DNA from: JAJDNS01 sp963578825
GTDB lineage: Bacteria > Acidobacteriota > Vicinamibacteria > Fen-336
Length of the DNA stretch: 64,000 nucleotides
Assembly: GCA_963578825.1 (NCBI GenBank)
Contig: CAUZDW010000013.1
Span: 34,242-98,241 of the forward strand
Direction of reading: 5' to 3'
Shown: positions 1-8,787 of the stretch, one piece after another
Position numbering within the stretch: position 1 is the first letter of the stretch
Layout of the letters: each line of letters begins with the position of its first letter
Translations under genes and position numbers: made by a program
Notes under the pieces: generated by a model
Seen by the model: only the letters and a program-made list of their open reading frames with translations
What the model was told of the DNA's origin: nothing
Database searches by the model: none

Positions 1-1
1 C

Positions 2-2503
2 GGGCTGACCATGGTCGTGATCCCCACTTCGCTGCTCGCCGCGCAGTCGAACCAGACCGTTGATTTCGAGAGGTACATCCGCCCCATACTCTCCGAGAAC
101 TGCTTCAGCTGCCATGGTCCCGACGAGAAGGCCCGCGAGGTTGATCTGCGGCTCGACACGAGAGACGGCCTGTTTTCCCAGCGCGACAACGGAACACCCA
201 TCGTTCCCAACGATGCGGAGGCCAGTCTCCTCTACGAGCGCATCAGCTCGGACGACCCCGAGTGGCGAATGCCTTATGGAAAGAAACCGCTTTCCAGGAT
301 AAAGATCGCTCTCCTCAAGCGCTGGATCCAGGAGGGAGCCTCCTGGGATCAACACTGGTCCTTTCGACCGTTGACGAAACCTCAACCGCCCGCCGTCAAA
401 GACCAGGAGTGGGTGCGCAACGACATCGATCGCTTCATTCTGAACACTCTGGAGGCCAAGGGCCTGGAGTCGTCGACCGAGGCCGATCGCCGCACACTCA
501 TTCGTCGAGTCGCCTTCGATCTTACGGGCCTGCCACCCACACCCGCAGAGGTCGATGCCTTCGTCAACGACTCTGCGCCAGATGCGTACGAGAAGCTGAT
601 CGAGCGCCTGCTGGAGTCGCCACGTTACGGTGAGCGCTGGGGGAGACACTGGCTGGACGTCGTCCACTACGGCGAATCTCACGGGTACGACAAGGACAAG
701 CCCCGACGCAACGCCTGGCCCTATCGCGACTACGTGATCCGGTCCTTCAACGAAGACAAACCCTACGCCCGGTTCGTCGAAGAGCAGCTGGCGGGCGATG
801 TCCTCTTCCCCGAGGATCCTCAGGGTGTCGTGGCCACCGGGTTCATCGCCGCCGGCCCCTGGGACTACGTCGGACACGCAGAGCTTCGTGAGGGAACCAA
901 GGACAAAAAGATCGCGAGGCTTCTCGACCGCGACGACATGGTTGCGGCGACCATGTCCACGTTCGTCAGCGTGACCGCCCACTGCGCGCGTTGCCACGAT
1001 CACAAGTTCGATCCCATCAAACAGGAGGACTACTACAGCCTGCAGGCCGTGTTCGCAGGCGTCGACCGCGCTGACCGTCCCTTCGATCCGGACCCCAGGA
1101 CGCACCAAAAGCGCCAACGGCAGCTCGATCAAAAGCGCCAGATCCAGACACGCATCGAATTCATCCTGGACGCTGCGGCCAGGCTCTCGAGCCCGGAAAT
1201 CGAGGCGCTCGACAGGCAGCTGGATTCATTGCGGGACCGGAACGGCCTGCTGGTCCATGCCAGAACCGCCGGAAAGACGGAGCAGGAACGAGCCACGAAC
1301 GAGGCGATCGACGAGCAGATCGAGGCGGTGAAGAAGCAGATCGACACGGCCAAAGAGCTTCGCCGGACGTTGACTCACGATTTGCTCGCCGAGGCGGAGA
1401 AGGAGAGGTTGACGACTCTCCAGGCAGAGCTGGCACCGGTGGAGGCCAGGCTGGCCGAGCTCCCGGAGCCCCAGATGGTCTACGGAGCGGCCGACTCTTT
1501 CGAGACCTACGGCACCTTTCGTCCCGCCTGGAACCCGCGCCCGGTGCACCTCTTGAGACGCGGCAGTGTGGAGGCACCCCAGGAGCGGATGGTCTCGGGG
1601 ACCATTTCAGCGGTTGAGGGGCTGCCCTCACGATTCGTGATCGACGATCCCAACGACGAGGGAGCACGCCGGGCCGCTCTGGCCAGGTGGATTACCGATC
1701 CGTCGAATCCCCTGACCTGGCGTTCCATCGCGAACCGCGTCTGGCACTACCACTTTGGCCAGGGCATCGTCGACACGCCGAATGATTTCGGACGCATGGG
1801 CTCCCAGCCCACTCACCCGGAGCTGCTCGACTGGCTGGCCATGGAGCTTCAGGAGAACGGCGGTTCCCTCAAAGGGCTTCACCGGTTGATCCTGACCAGC
1901 GCGGTTTACCGCCAATCGTCCAGGGAGAATCCCGAGTACGCGAAGATCGACGCCAGCAACAAGTTTCTATGGCGTATGAGCCGGTCGCGTCTCGACGCCG
2001 AATCCGTGCGGGACTCGGTCTTGTCCATTGCGGGCAAGCTCGACCTGACGATGGGCGGCCCCTCGGCCGAGCATTTCTTCTTCGCGGACGATCACTCGCC
2101 TGTCTACGATTACACGCGATTCGACATCGATAGCCCCGCGAGCTTTCGAAGGAGCATCTACCGTTTCCTGGTGCGCAGCGCTCCCGATCCTTTCATGGAG
2201 AGTCTCGACTGTCCCGACCCATCGTTGCTGACCCCAAAGCGGAACAGCACGCTGACGGCTCTCCAGGCGCTGGCTCTCCTCAATGACCCGCTCGTCGTCA
2301 GGCAGGCGGAGCACTTCGCCGCCCGGCTGCGCGAGACGAGCGACAAACTGTCGCAGCAGATCGAGGAGGCCTACCGCCTGGCGCTGGGGCGGGTGCCGAA
2401 TGCCGATGAGTCCCGGATCCTGGCAGGCTACGCGGAGGAGCACGGGCTGGAGAACCTGTGCCGCCTGGTTCTCAACAGCAACGAGTTCATGTTCGTGGAT
2501 TGA
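2..2503 (+). CDS. PSCyt1/DUF1549/DUF1553 cytochrome-like protein (5' end at window edge)
   Basis: This is an exported protein of the planctomycete-type cytochrome family, of unknown substrate. A first CxxCH motif (C31, C34, H35, counting from the ATG at 11) sits in a PSCyt1 region. The DUF1549 region follows at about residues 130-300. A second haem-like motif, CARCH, lies at C325-H329 and leads into a HDHKFDP stretch. A charged, probably coiled-coil segment covers about residues 360-480, and DUF1553 runs from about 540 to the end. The frame is open to the window edge, and the ATG at 11 gives only a truncated hydrophobic signal, so the true start is probably upstream. It lies 16 bp before a DUF1501 gene, its usual partner in Planctomycetes, Verrucomicrobia and Acidobacteria. 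The family assignment is firm; the function is not known. Confidence 0.88.
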   Translation, partial: GLTMVVIPTSLLAAQSNQTVDFERYIRPILSENCFSCHGPDEKAREVDLRLDTRDGLFSQRDNGTPIVPNDAEASLLYERISSDDPEWRMPYGKKPLSRIKIALLKRWIQEGASWDQHWSFRPLTKPQPPAVKDQEWVRNDIDRFILNTLEAKGLESSTEADRRTLIRRVAFDLTGLPPTPAEVDAFVNDSAPDAYEKLIERLLESPRYGERWGRHWLDVVHYGESHGYDKDKPRRNAWPYRDYVIRSFNEDKPYARFVEEQLAGDVLFPEDPQGVVATGFIAAGPWDYVGHAELREGTKDKKIARLLDRDDMVAATMSTFVSVTAHCARCHDHKFDPIKQEDYYSLQAVFAGVDRADRPFDPDPRTHQKRQRQLDQKRQIQTRIEFILDAAARLSSPEIEALDRQLDSLRDRNGLLVHARTAGKTEQERATNEAIDEQIEAVKKQIDTAKELRRTLTHDLLAEAEKERLTTLQAELAPVEARLAELPEPQMVYGAADSFETYGTFRPAWNPRPVHLLRRGSVEAPQERMVSGTISAVEGLPSRFVIDDPNDEGARRAALARWITDPSNPLTWRSIANRVWHYHFGQGIVDTPNDFGRMGSQPTHPELLDWLAMELQENGGSLKGLHRLILTSAVYRQSSRENPEYAKIDASNKFLWRMSRSRLDAESVRDSVLSIAGKLDLTMGGPSAEHFFFADDHSPVYDYTRFDIDSPASFRRSIYRFLVRSAPDPFMESLDCPDPSLLTPKRNSTLTALQALALLNDPLVVRQAEHFAARLRETSDKLSQQIEEAYRLALGRVPNADESRILAGYAEEHGLENLCRLVLNSNEFMFVD

Positions 2504-2519
2504 GGGCAAGGAGATCCAA

Positions 2520-4004
2520 ATGAGAAAGAGCGGCCATGATTGCTGCGCCTCCCAGCAATCCCCAATGGGCGAAGGCAGTGCCGCTCTCTCGCCCCTGGGC
2601 CGCCGGGAGTTCCTGTGGAGCTGGGGGGGCGGCCTCGGTGGGATCGCGCTGTCACACCTGCTGGCAAGAACCGCTGCAGGCGTGCCCCGGCCTGAGCTCA
2701 ATGGTGGCCTGCACCACCCCGCCCGGGCGAAACGGGTCGTTCAGCTGTTCATGTCGGGAGCGGCCAGCCAGGTCGACACCTTCGACTACAAGCCGGAGCT
2801 GATCAAGCGGAGCGGAGAGAAGTTCGACCCGGGTGAGCAGGTGGAGCTGTTCCAGAGCGACGCGGGACCCGTCATGAAGAGTCCCTGGGACTGGAAGCAG
2901 CACGGAGAATGCGGCAAATGGGTGAGCAGCCTGGTGCCGCACCTGGCCACCTGCGTGGACGAGATGGCCTTTTTCCACTCCATGATCGCCAAATCGAACG
3001 TCCATGGGCCCGCCACGTTCATGCAGAATACCGGGTTCGTGCTTCCGGGATTCCCGAGCATGGGGGCATGGCTTTCCTACGGGCTGGGCAGCATGAACGA
3101 CGAGCTTCCCACCTTCGTCGTGCTACCGGATGTGCGCGGTTTCCCGCCCAACGGTCCGAGCAACTGGGTGGCCGGCTTTCTGCCGGCGTCGCACCAGGGG
3201 ACGATGATTCGTGTGGGGCGTCCCAATCCCATCCACGACCTCTTCCCGCCGGAGTCTGCGCGATACATCACCGCTGACAGTGAGTCCGACACTCTCGCGG
3301 CGTTGCGGAAACTGAACCGCATTCACAGCCAGGAGCGCGGAGCCGACTCGCGGCTGGAGGCTCGCATCCGCTCTTACGAGATGGCCGCCAGGCTCCAGCT
3401 CAGCGCTCCCGAGGTGCTGGATATCTCGGGAGAGTCGAGGGAAACCAGGAGGCTGTACGGTCTGGACGAGTCGGTCACCGAGGACTTCGGCACTCGCTGC
3501 CTGGTCGCGCGCCGGCTTCTGGAAAGAGGAGTCCGATTCGTTCAGGTCTGGAGCGGAGCCGACAACGGCTTTCCCAGGAGAAACTGGGACAGTCACGAGA
3601 ACCTGGAAAAGGACCACGGCGACATGGCGGTGGGAATGGATCGGCCGGCCGCCGCCTTGATCAAGGACCTCAGGTCGCGCGGTCTGCTGGAAGACACGAT
3701 CGTCTACTGGACGACTGAGTTTGGCCGAATGCCCTGCAGCCAGGGCAGCAAGGGACGGGACCACAACCCGTTCGCCTTCACCTCCTGGCTGGCTGGCGGG
3801 GGCGTGAAGGGCGGTGTGAGCTACGGCGCCAGCGACGAATGGTCCTACAAAGCCGCGGAAGACCCCATCTACGGCTACGATCTCCATGCCACGGTGCTGC
3901 ACCTGCTCGGCATCGACCACGAGAAGCTGACCGTCCGCCACGACGGCATCGACCGACGGCTGACCGATGTCCACGGGCATGTGATCCAGGAGGTTCTAAG
4001 CTAG
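2520..4004 (+). CDS. DUF1501 family protein with Tat signal
   Basis: This 494-residue protein is of the DUF1501 family, which has a sulfatase/alkaline-phosphatase-like fold. The ATG at 2520 was chosen because it follows an AAGGAG ribosome site and leads to a twin-arginine signal (GRREFLW, then a Gly/Leu-rich hydrophobic stretch) at about residues 27-50. The frame stays open upstream inside the preceding gene, but that part reads as a shadow. Recognisable family blocks are SGAASQVDTFDYKP near residue 80, DSHENLEKDH in the middle, and TEFGRMP followed by GRDHN near residue 400. It is translated directly after the DUF1553 gene, and the two are commonly found as a pair, presumably exported together. 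The enzymatic role is not established. Its stop codon overlaps that of the convergent gene at 4001. Confidence 0.88.
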   Translation: MRKSGHDCCASQQSPMGEGSAALSPLGRREFLWSWGGGLGGIALSHLLARTAAGVPRPELNGGLHHPARAKRVVQLFMSGAASQVDTFDYKPELIKRSGEKFDPGEQVELFQSDAGPVMKSPWDWKQHGECGKWVSSLVPHLATCVDEMAFFHSMIAKSNVHGPATFMQNTGFVLPGFPSMGAWLSYGLGSMNDELPTFVVLPDVRGFPPNGPSNWVAGFLPASHQGTMIRVGRPNPIHDLFPPESARYITADSESDTLAALRKLNRIHSQERGADSRLEARIRSYEMAARLQLSAPEVLDISGESRETRRLYGLDESVTEDFGTRCLVARRLLERGVRFVQVWSGADNGFPRRNWDSHENLEKDHGDMAVGMDRPAAALIKDLRSRGLLEDTIVYWTTEFGRMPCSQGSKGRDHNPFAFTSWLAGGGVKGGVSYGASDEWSYKAAEDPIYGYDLHATVLHLLGIDHEKLTVRHDGIDRRLTDVHGHVIQEVLS

Positions 4005-4687
4005 ATCTCGCCGTGGCCTTCGACGACGAGGCCCACGACGGGACTGACAGAGCCCACGGGCACGGCGAGGGTCCACTGGTCCATCTCGTTGCGGACGAGC
4101 CCCGGCTCGCTCAGCTCCTCCCAGATCGGGAAGAGCGCGAGGATCGCTGGGTGTGGCGTACCGGTCGAGGCCTTGCTCTTTTCCCACAGCAGCTCGGGGC
4201 TCCAGTCCACGTCGACCGTGGTGTCATCGGAGACGGGAACCAGCAGGAGGTAGTCGCGGTAGAGTGCGACCCCCATGTGGTTCCCGTCCGCCGGCTGGAT
4301 CGCGTAGCGGAGCGTGTAGACCCCGGCGGGGATGGGCTTGTCCTTGTAGTCCGACCAGGCCTCGCTGAGACCTACGACACCCAGCAGCGTGCATTGACGG
4401 AGGTGGCCAAAGCCCACGCCCAGCTCGGTCGAGCCGACCTCGGCCACCGGCACTTCGGGTCGGAGCCAGAAGTCGGCCAGGCTCTTCCCGTCCGTGACGA
4501 CGTGGAGGGCGTCCGGACCGAGGGCCTCCCGGATCTCTGCGCTCACCGATTCCGGTGGCGCCGCGTCGGTCTTCTCGAGCTGGGGCTCGGCGGCCCAGAG
4601 CCAGGAGGCCCCGCAAAGCGCGGCCACGCTCCAGGCGAGAGTGGATCGACGAAGCCCGGCGCGACGGCGGTCAGTCGAGAGGGTCAG
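4001..4687 (-). CDS. Secreted protein of unknown function
   Basis: The product is not recognised. The reading frame encodes a clear export signal (basic RRRAGLRR, a hydrophobic stretch, then LWAAE) and a mature domain of about 190 residues containing a PAGVYTLRYAIQPADGNH block. The start is uncertain because no ATG lies close to the signal. The coordinate given uses a CTG that overlaps the end of the DUF1326 gene and follows GGCGGAGAGG. An ATG at 4762 and a GTG inside the signal are alternatives. It is the last gene of the minus-strand run that begins with the molybdenum hydroxylase. Its stop is 3 bp inside the convergent DUF1501 gene. Confidence 0.6.
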   Translation of the reverse strand: MTLSTDRRRAGLRRSTLAWSVAALCGASWLWAAEPQLEKTDAAPPESVSAEIREALGPDALHVVTDGKSLADFWLRPEVPVAEVGSTELGVGFGHLRQCTLLGVVGLSEAWSDYKDKPIPAGVYTLRYAIQPADGNHMGVALYRDYLLLVPVSDDTTVDVDWSPELLWEKSKASTGTPHPAILALFPIWEELSEPGLVRNEMDQWTLAVPVGSVSPVVGLVVEGHGEI

Positions 4688-5369
4688 CCTCTCCGCCGGC
4701 GGAGAAGGTGGCCACGAACGCGCTGCGCTTGAGCGGACTGCTCCAGGTGCTCTTGAAATCATCTCCCTCGAACCTGTTGGCCAGAGTGTACGCCGGCACC
4801 GCATCGGTCACCGGGCTGAGCGGCGGGTAGTAGACGAACTCGTTGCCGCAGATGTGGTCGTCGTGGCAGAGGGCTCGCGTCCGGACGTCGACGAGCCCCG
4901 GCACGGTGATACGCGCCTGGCCCGGCCCCTCGAAAGAGGCGTCGATCTTCGCGACGTGTGTGGCGATGACGTCCTCGAGCAGCTCTCCGCCCCGCGACCG
5001 GGCGAGGTGGGCCAGAGCCGTCCGCTGCTCAGTGGTCGCCGCCTCGTCGAGGATGACCACGGCCCGGGCCGGGTAGGGTGAGGCGTACGGGTCCCCCAGC
5101 GTCGCCGCGGCCTTCACGACGGCCACCACCGACAGGCCGGAGAGGTCCACGCCCTGCCAGCTTCCCTCGCGAACCCTCCAGGCCATCACCGCCTCCCGGC
5201 CCGCGAGGTTGACCTCGCCGTTGGCGAAGCACGGCCCCGTGTAGACGTCCGAGGTGCGCGCCTCGAGATAGTCCCCACGGATCTCACCGGATGCGGTGAC
5301 CACGGCGGGCACCGCCAGGAGCGAGCCCACCAGCAACATCCACGACACACGGCCTCTGATTACACTCAT
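4671..5369 (-). CDS. DUF1326-like exported protein
   Basis: The gene encodes a 232-residue protein with an N-terminal signal (MSVIRGRVSWMLLVGSLLAV, ending at VTASGE) and a mature domain resembling DUF1326: an early SDVYTGPCFANGE segment, a VILDEAATTEQR segment and a late CHDDHICGNEFVYYPP segment. The function of DUF1326 proteins is unknown. The family often lies near metal or redox genes. The gene is 95 bp downstream of a small Cys-rich gene at the end of the molybdenum hydroxylase operon, and its 3' end overlaps the next gene. The start ATG was chosen because it begins the signal peptide; longer upstream frames are out of character. Confidence 0.7.
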   Translation of the reverse strand: MSVIRGRVSWMLLVGSLLAVPAVVTASGEIRGDYLEARTSDVYTGPCFANGEVNLAGREAVMAWRVREGSWQGVDLSGLSVVAVVKAAATLGDPYASPYPARAVVILDEAATTEQRTALAHLARSRGGELLEDVIATHVAKIDASFEGPGQARITVPGLVDVRTRALCHDDHICGNEFVYYPPLSPVTDAVPAYTLANRFEGDDFKSTWSSPLKRSAFVATFSAGGEADPLD

Positions 5370-5464
5370 CGGATCGGTTCCCCCGCAAAACGTCAAGGCA
5401 ATCAAGACAGGTCCGCCGATCGAGGGCCGATACTCTCCCGTCCAGAGCCTCGCCGTATCCCAGT

Positions 5465-5674
5465 CTACACCGACTCGAAGCAGCCCCGCCCGGGGAGGCA
5501 CATCTTGGGTTCCGCCACCTCCCCGTCCGGGCCCATGCAGTTCATGGAGTGGGTGCACCAGAAGGAGTTGTCGTTGCTGGGGGGCACGCTCGGGTCGGGC
5601 TCGGACTGGTAGAACATCGTCTTGGTGCGCAAGCGACGACACATCTGCTTCGAGCTGAAGAGCTCTGCACCCAT
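5465..5674 (-). CDS. Small Cys-rich protein in molybdenum hydroxylase operon
   Basis: This 69-residue protein has no recognised family. It contains five cysteines (residues 12, 40, 46, 59 and 65 by count), arranged as WCTHSMNC and MCLPGRGC, which could bind metal or form disulphides. It has no signal peptide. A strong AAAGGAGGT ribosome site lies just upstream and overlaps the last codons of the FAD-subunit gene, only 3 bp away, so the two are almost certainly co-translated. The good ribosome site and the tight coupling are the main reasons to call it real. A role in assembly or electron transfer of the hydroxylase is a guess. Confidence 0.62.
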   Translation of the reverse strand: MGAELFSSKQMCRRLRTKTMFYQSEPDPSVPPSNDNSFWCTHSMNCMGPDGEVAEPKMCLPGRGCFESV

Positions 5675-5677
5675 GGC

Positions 5678-6658
5678 TCAGACCTCCTTTCCCGTCGCCC
5701 GTAGCGTGGCGCGCTTGACCGCCACCCGGGCCAGCCGGATCTTGTACTGGTTGTGGCTGAGGGGCCGGGCGCCCTTCACGGCGGCCCGACCGGCAGCGTC
5801 GCCTGCCGCCTCGTCCGGCGCCTTTCCCCTGAGCGCCTTTGCCGCCTCCGCGGCCACCCAGGGGGTGGGCGCGACGTGGCCCAGCACCACCCGGGCGGAC
5901 TTGACGCGGCTGCCGTTCATTTCGAGGGCGACCGCCGCTGCGGCGAGCGGCCAGTCCAGGGCCTCTTTCTGTCGCACCTCGTAGGTCGCGTTTGGCCCGG
6001 CTGCCGGCGGAACCAGGATGTCCGTCACGATCTCGTCCGCTCCGAGGTCGTGCTCCCGCTCGCCTTCAGCCTTGGGGATCCGGAAGAATGTCTCGAGCGG
6101 CAGCTCCCGATCGCCCTTCGGGCCGAGCAGCTTGATCCTCGCCCCCAGGGCCACGAGCGCCGGGGCCAGGCTCGAGGGGCTGACGAAGTACGCCGGGCCG
6201 GCGTTGCCCAGGATGGCGTGGTAGCGGTTCTCCCCTGCGGTCACCAGGGACTTCCCTTCGTGCCGGCCGAGGAGACCAAAGCCGCCCCGGTAGTACCAGC
6301 ACCGCGGCCGCTGGCAGAGCTCGCCCGCCACCGTGCCCATGCTCCGGAGCTGGGGGCTCCTCACGCCGAGCGCGGCCTGGACGAGTGAGGGGTAGTGCTC
6401 TTTCACCTCGGCGTGGCCTGCCAGCTCGTCAAGTGTCACGAGGGGCCCGATGCGCAGCCCGGTCGAGCTGGAGTCCAGCCCACCCAGGTCGGTGATGGCC
6501 TTGAGGCTCACGATGCGGGCCGGGGTCTCGACGTCGTCCTTCATCAGGCTCAGAAGGTCGGTGCCGCCGGCGAGGATGACCGCCTGGCCAGGGTTCTCGG
6601 CCAGGAGGTTCACCGCGTCCTCACGGCTGGTGGGACTAGCGTATTCGAAGGATCGCAT
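5678..6658 (-). CDS. Molybdenum hydroxylase FAD-binding subunit
   Basis: This 326-residue medium subunit of a xanthine dehydrogenase/aldehyde oxidoreductase family enzyme passes electrons from the Fe-S subunit to FAD. The FAD pocket is marked by ILAGGTDLLSLMK near residue 30 and by RSMGTVAGELCQRPRC near residue 110. The protein resembles the YagS/PaoB branch (the GENRYHAILGN block follows), whose members usually carry extra cysteines for a [4Fe-4S] cluster. Here only the two cysteines of CQRPRC are visible in that loop, so the cluster may be absent. The start ATG overlaps the stop of the Mo subunit gene (ATGA), which indicates translational coupling. Confidence 0.9.
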   Translation of the reverse strand: MRSFEYASPTSREDAVNLLAENPGQAVILAGGTDLLSLMKDDVETPARIVSLKAITDLGGLDSSSTGLRIGPLVTLDELAGHAEVKEHYPSLVQAALGVRSPQLRSMGTVAGELCQRPRCWYYRGGFGLLGRHEGKSLVTAGENRYHAILGNAGPAYFVSPSSLAPALVALGARIKLLGPKGDRELPLETFFRIPKAEGEREHDLGADEIVTDILVPPAAGPNATYEVRQKEALDWPLAAAAVALEMNGSRVKSARVVLGHVAPTPWVAAEAAKALRGKAPDEAAGDAAGRAAVKGARPLSHNQYKIRLARVAVKRATLRATGKEV

Positions 6659-8784
6659 CAGCCCCGCCCTCCTTTCTCGAGTGCGGCCAGCACCCGATCC
6701 GGTGTGAGGGGCAGCTCCGGCACCCGCACACCGATGGCGTTGGCCACCGCGTTGGAGATCGCGGCGCCGGGGGAGATGACCGGGGGCTCGCCGAGGCCGA
6801 TCACGCCGCGCTCGTCGTAGCCGGGGCCGGTCATCATGTGCACGATCAGCTCCCCGATGTCGGAGATGCCGGCCAGCTTGTAGAACTCCATGTCCGCGTT
6901 GAGCGGCCGACCGGTGGTGGGGTCGAAGATCTTCTCCTCCGTCAGCGCGTAGCAGACCCCCATGATCAAGGCGCCGTAGACCTGGCTTTCGGCCGTCCGC
7001 ACGTTGATGACGAGGCCGCAGTCCTGCACCGCCACGAGCCTGTTGATCTTGACGATGCCGGTCTCGGTGTCCACGGAGACGTCGGCCATCTGGACGCCGC
7101 CCACGCCGCTGTCGGTGAGCTTGCCCGGGCCCGGGTTCTTGCCGGCGGCGGTGATGGGGGTGACGCCGAGCCGCGACGTGGCTTGCGCCCACGTCAGGCT
7201 GCGCGTGGGATCGTCCTTGACGAAGACCTTGCCGTCCTCCGCCACGAGGCTGTCGGGGGTGGCTTCGAGATGTGGGGCGATACGTTCGAACAGCTGCTCC
7301 CGGGCGTCCACGGCGGCCCGGCGGGTCGCCGCGCTCACGCCCCCGACGGTGGTGCTGCCGCCGGAGGCACCCGAGGCCGGGTACCGGCTGTCGCCGATGC
7401 TCACCTTCACGGAGTCGATCCCGATGCCGAAGGTCTCGGCGACGACGATGGCGATCACGGTTCGGGTGCCCACGCCCAGGTCCTGGCTTCCGAGCCGGGC
7501 TTCGACCAGGCCATCGGGAAAGACGACCAGCTCGCAGTTGCTCTGGTGACCGCGCCCGCCCCACGTGTGCAGCGACAGGCCCAGCCCGCTGCGGATGGGA
7601 CCGCGGCCTTCACCGCGAGGGTGCCAGGTCTGCTGCCAGCCGATGAGCTCGGCGCCTTTTTGGAGCTCTTCACGGTACGTCTGGGCCCGCGGGCCCGTCT
7701 TGTCGATGTTCTTGAGGAAGAGAGCCACCGGGTCCATTCTCAGCTCGGCCGCCAGGTCCTCGAGGGCGCTCATCGTGATGAGGCAGGCCTGGGGGTGGTT
7801 CGGCGCGCGCCAGGCTCGGGAGGGGCCGATGTTGGCGGGGACCGAGACGTGCTGCTGTCTCTGGTTCTCGAACTTGAAGACATACGGGAGCGGGGGGCTC
7901 CCGGAGCCCCCAGGGCCTCCGGAGCCCCAGGAGCGGGACGACCAGGCGGTCACCGTGCCGTCCTTCGCTGCCCCGACCTCCACCGTCGCGTACGCCGAGG
8001 GACGTCCGCCCGCGACTGCCACCTCTGGCCCGCGCTCGAGGAAGAGCTTGACCGGACGACTGGTGGTGCGGGCCAGCTCGGCGCAGAGGATGCCCCAGCG
8101 GTCGGGGCTGAACTTGCTGCCGAAGCCGCCGCCCATGTGCTGGCAGATCGTGCGGACGTTCGCGGCGGGGACGCCCACCTGCTCTGCAATCTGGCCTGGT
8201 ATGCCCGAGACGCTCTGGGTCGACATCCAGACGGTGAGGTTCTCGGGGTCGTCCCAGTCGCTCACCGAGCCGTGCGGCTCCAGGCAGCAGTGGGCGATGC
8301 CAGCCAACCCGTAGTCGCCCTTCACCCGGACCTGGGCCGCAGCCATGGCGGCGTCGGGGTCGCCCTCCACCGCCTCCTGGGCCGGTGTGGACTCGGGGGC
8401 CTTGTCGAGCTCGCGCTCGGTGACGAAATGGGGCAGAACCTCGTAGTCCACCTCGATGCCGCGGAGAGCGTCGCCGGCCCTCTCTTCGCTGTCGGCCGCC
8501 ACCACGGCCACCTCGTCGAGGGCCCACTTGATCTCGGCGCCCACGTTCTGGATGACCTTGACCGCCTTGACGCCGGGCATGGCCTCGGCTGCGCTCACGT
8601 CGATCCGCGTGATCCTAGCGTGGGCATGGGGGCATCGCAGGAGCCTCGCGTACAACATGCCCCGTCGCTTCACGTCCAGGGAGTACTCGGCGGCGCCCGT
8701 CACCTTCACCGGACCGTCGAGACGCAGGAGACGGCTGCCGAGGTGGTCCCGGTTCTCCGGGGCAGGCCAGGAATAGTCAGCCAT
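6658..8784 (-). CDS. Molybdenum hydroxylase large (Moco-binding) subunit
   Basis: This 708-residue catalytic subunit of the xanthine dehydrogenase/aldehyde oxidoreductase family binds the molybdopterin cofactor and oxidises the organic substrate. Visible landmarks are GPVKVTGAAEYSLDVKRRGM at the N-terminal a/b hammerhead domain, QHMGGGFGSK in the Mo-binding region, GSTTVGGVSAATRRA, and GLGEPPVISPGAA near the C-terminus, where the conserved glutamate expected as the catalytic base lies in GLGEPP. Its length fits the YagR/PaoC-like branch. It sits between the 2Fe-2S gene (3 bp gap) and the FAD gene (4 bp overlap). The substrate cannot be predicted from sequence; an aldehyde or N-heterocycle is likely. 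No dedicated maturation chaperone gene is in the window. Confidence 0.92.
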   Translation of the reverse strand: MADYSWPAPENRDHLGSRLLRLDGPVKVTGAAEYSLDVKRRGMLYARLLRCPHAHARITRIDVSAAEAMPGVKAVKVIQNVGAEIKWALDEVAVVAADSEERAGDALRGIEVDYEVLPHFVTERELDKAPESTPAQEAVEGDPDAAMAAAQVRVKGDYGLAGIAHCCLEPHGSVSDWDDPENLTVWMSTQSVSGIPGQIAEQVGVPAANVRTICQHMGGGFGSKFSPDRWGILCAELARTTSRPVKLFLERGPEVAVAGGRPSAYATVEVGAAKDGTVTAWSSRSWGSGGPGGSGSPPLPYVFKFENQRQQHVSVPANIGPSRAWRAPNHPQACLITMSALEDLAAELRMDPVALFLKNIDKTGPRAQTYREELQKGAELIGWQQTWHPRGEGRGPIRSGLGLSLHTWGGRGHQSNCELVVFPDGLVEARLGSQDLGVGTRTVIAIVVAETFGIGIDSVKVSIGDSRYPASGASGGSTTVGGVSAATRRAAVDAREQLFERIAPHLEATPDSLVAEDGKVFVKDDPTRSLTWAQATSRLGVTPITAAGKNPGPGKLTDSGVGGVQMADVSVDTETGIVKINRLVAVQDCGLVINVRTAESQVYGALIMGVCYALTEEKIFDPTTGRPLNADMEFYKLAGISDIGELIVHMMTGPGYDERGVIGLGEPPVISPGAAISNAVANAIGVRVPELPLTPDRVLAALEKGGRG

Positions 8785-8787
8785 GGT

